In this document: positions 63,355 through 64,000 of the stretch, piece after piece
Layout of the letters: every line of letters starts with the position of its first letter
Position numbering within the stretch: position 1 is the stretch's first letter
Assembly (NCBI RefSeq): GCF_900240845.1
Contig: NZ_OERU01000001.1
Span: 1 to 64,000, forward strand
Source: Peptostreptococcus faecalis
Lineage (GTDB): Bacteria; Bacillota; Clostridia; Peptostreptococcales; Peptostreptococcaceae
Reading direction: 5' to 3'
Length of the DNA: 64,000 bases
Made by a program: the position numbers and the translations under genes
Notes under the pieces: model-generated
What the model was told of the DNA's origin: nothing
What the model saw: the letters and a program-made list of their open reading frames with translations, nothing else
The model's database searches: none

Positions 63355-64000
63355 CGTCTAGCAAAATCAATAAATTTAAACTTATCTACTCTATGTCTCG
63401 ACTCTGTATACTGAAATAACTGAGTGTCTTGTAAGTATACCTGACTTCTAACAACTACTACATGATTATCTTCCGGTCTCAATGTCAAATACTTTCTATC
63501 ATAATCAGTAAGAGGTTCCACCGTAACTTCTTTTTTAGCAAAACCAATATCCATATTTAATTCTTCTTCAAAGTATTCATAAATTGAATTCTCAGCAATT
63601 TCTTTTGTCAATCCTCGAGTTAATTCTACAAGAAGATAGTCTTTATCTAATATCACTACTTCACCATTGACTTCTCTTTGCCTAACAAGTACCCAAAGTT
63701 CTTCATCTGAAAAAGGAAAGAATTCATTTTTTCTTTCTTTATCATATTTTGTTTTCTTCTCTAGACTCACGACAATAGTTCTATTATCAATATGATTTTC
63801 TGCAAATATTTCTTTATAACTTGTTAATCCTGAAATTGGAAAATTCACCTTTGGTAAATCCAAAACTGTTGAACCCTTTCCCTGTTGTTTATGAATATAT
63901 CCTTTTTCAGCTAGCAAAACTAATGCCTTCCTTATTGTTTCTCTAGAAACGCCATAATGCTCTGATAGTTTTTTTTCGCTTGGAAGCTTTGTTCCTGCTG
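63336..64000 (-). CDS. treR: Trehalose operon repressor TreR (GntR/UTRA), start cut by window edge
   Basis: The frame is open from 63336 to the right edge, giving about 221 residues and lacking only the first few of the usual 238 or so. The winged helix is visible in LPSEKKLSEHYGVSRETIRKA, then GYIHKQQGKGSTV. The UTRA effector domain covers the rest, where trehalose-6-phosphate would bind. It is convergent with treA, and its operator stands at the treP promoter. No stop or frameshift is seen, unlike its two target genes. Confidence 0.92.
   Translation of the reverse strand, partial: AGTKLPSEKKLSEHYGVSRETIRKALVLLAEKGYIHKQQGKGSTVLDLPKVNFPISGLTSYKEIFAENHIDNRTIVVSLEKKTKYDKERKNEFFPFSDEELWVLVRQREVNGEVVILDKDYLLVELTRGLTKEIAENSIYEYFEEELNMDIGFAKKEVTVEPLTDYDRKYLTLRPEDNHVVVVRSQVYLQDTQLFQYTESRHRVDKFKFIDFARRKKITP

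Overview
The window is low-GC Firmicutes DNA that reads as a member of the Peptostreptococcaceae, most like Peptostreptococcus. Three things point there: a complete reductive Stickland (2-hydroxyacyl-CoA dehydratase) cluster, four surface proteins with cell-wall-binding-2 (CWB2) repeats of the Clostridioides/Peptostreptococcus type, and a clostridial folate operon behind a tetrahydrofolate riboswitch. The genus is inferred from gene content; no 16S gene or other marker is present.

Layout. Bases 1-13200, minus strand: amino-acid reduction. Transcription runs from an acyl-CoA ligase through a class III CoA-transferase, dehydratase activator, dehydratase alpha and beta subunits, acyl-CoA dehydrogenase and EtfB/EtfA to a D-2-hydroxyacid dehydrogenase, a BrnQ transporter and an aminotransferase that runs off the left edge. 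Together these would take a branched-chain or aromatic amino acid to its 2-keto acid, 2-hydroxy acid, 2-hydroxyacyl-CoA, enoyl-CoA and saturated acid. A GntR/FCD regulator lies behind the cluster, and similar candidate operators sit at its own promoter and before the ligase. Bases 13400-18100: deoxynucleoside catabolism (pdp, deoC), a prolyl-tRNA editing protein and a TcyP-type cystine carrier. Bases 18200-23900: a YfhO membrane protein, an AgrC-like kinase, its LytTR response regulator broken by an in-frame stop, and a macrodomain protein. Bases 23988-26921: folE, an HD-domain gene, folP and folBK under a THF riboswitch with a terminator.

Bases 26966-40350 are accessory: a lipoprotein amidase, a LytTR/DUF3021 pair, a Vga-like ABC-F gene with an apparent attenuation leader and non-canonical start, two CWB2 proteins with unusual upstream repeats, a GrpB protein, a metallophosphoesterase, a PadR/DUF2812 pair, and an acyl-CoA dehydrogenase homologue without the usual catalytic glutamate. 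Bases 40700-48500, minus strand: a MetNIQ-type transporter ending in a DUF169 gene, then a lantibiotic/cationic-peptide resistance ABC transporter with its two-component system (Cpr-like). Bases 48777-59500: an unrecognised internally duplicated protein, an 1156-residue CWB2 surface protein, another CWB2 protein, an EFR1-type flavodoxin-ferredoxin and an XRE/membrane-protein/erythromycin-esterase trio.

Bases 59550-64000 are a decaying trehalose locus: a decapitated alpha/beta hydrolase, treP with one in-frame stop, treA with two, and an apparently intact treR (cut by the window edge) with a perfect operator palindrome at the treP promoter. With the LytTR regulator, the window holds four clean nonsense codons inside otherwise well-preserved reading frames. 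This is a notable concentration: either recent loss of function in this strain or sequence error.

The best candidates for something not yet described are the ABC-F leader, the phased direct repeat before the first CWB2 gene, the HD protein inside the folate operon, the DUF169 transporter operon and the duplicated 380-residue protein.
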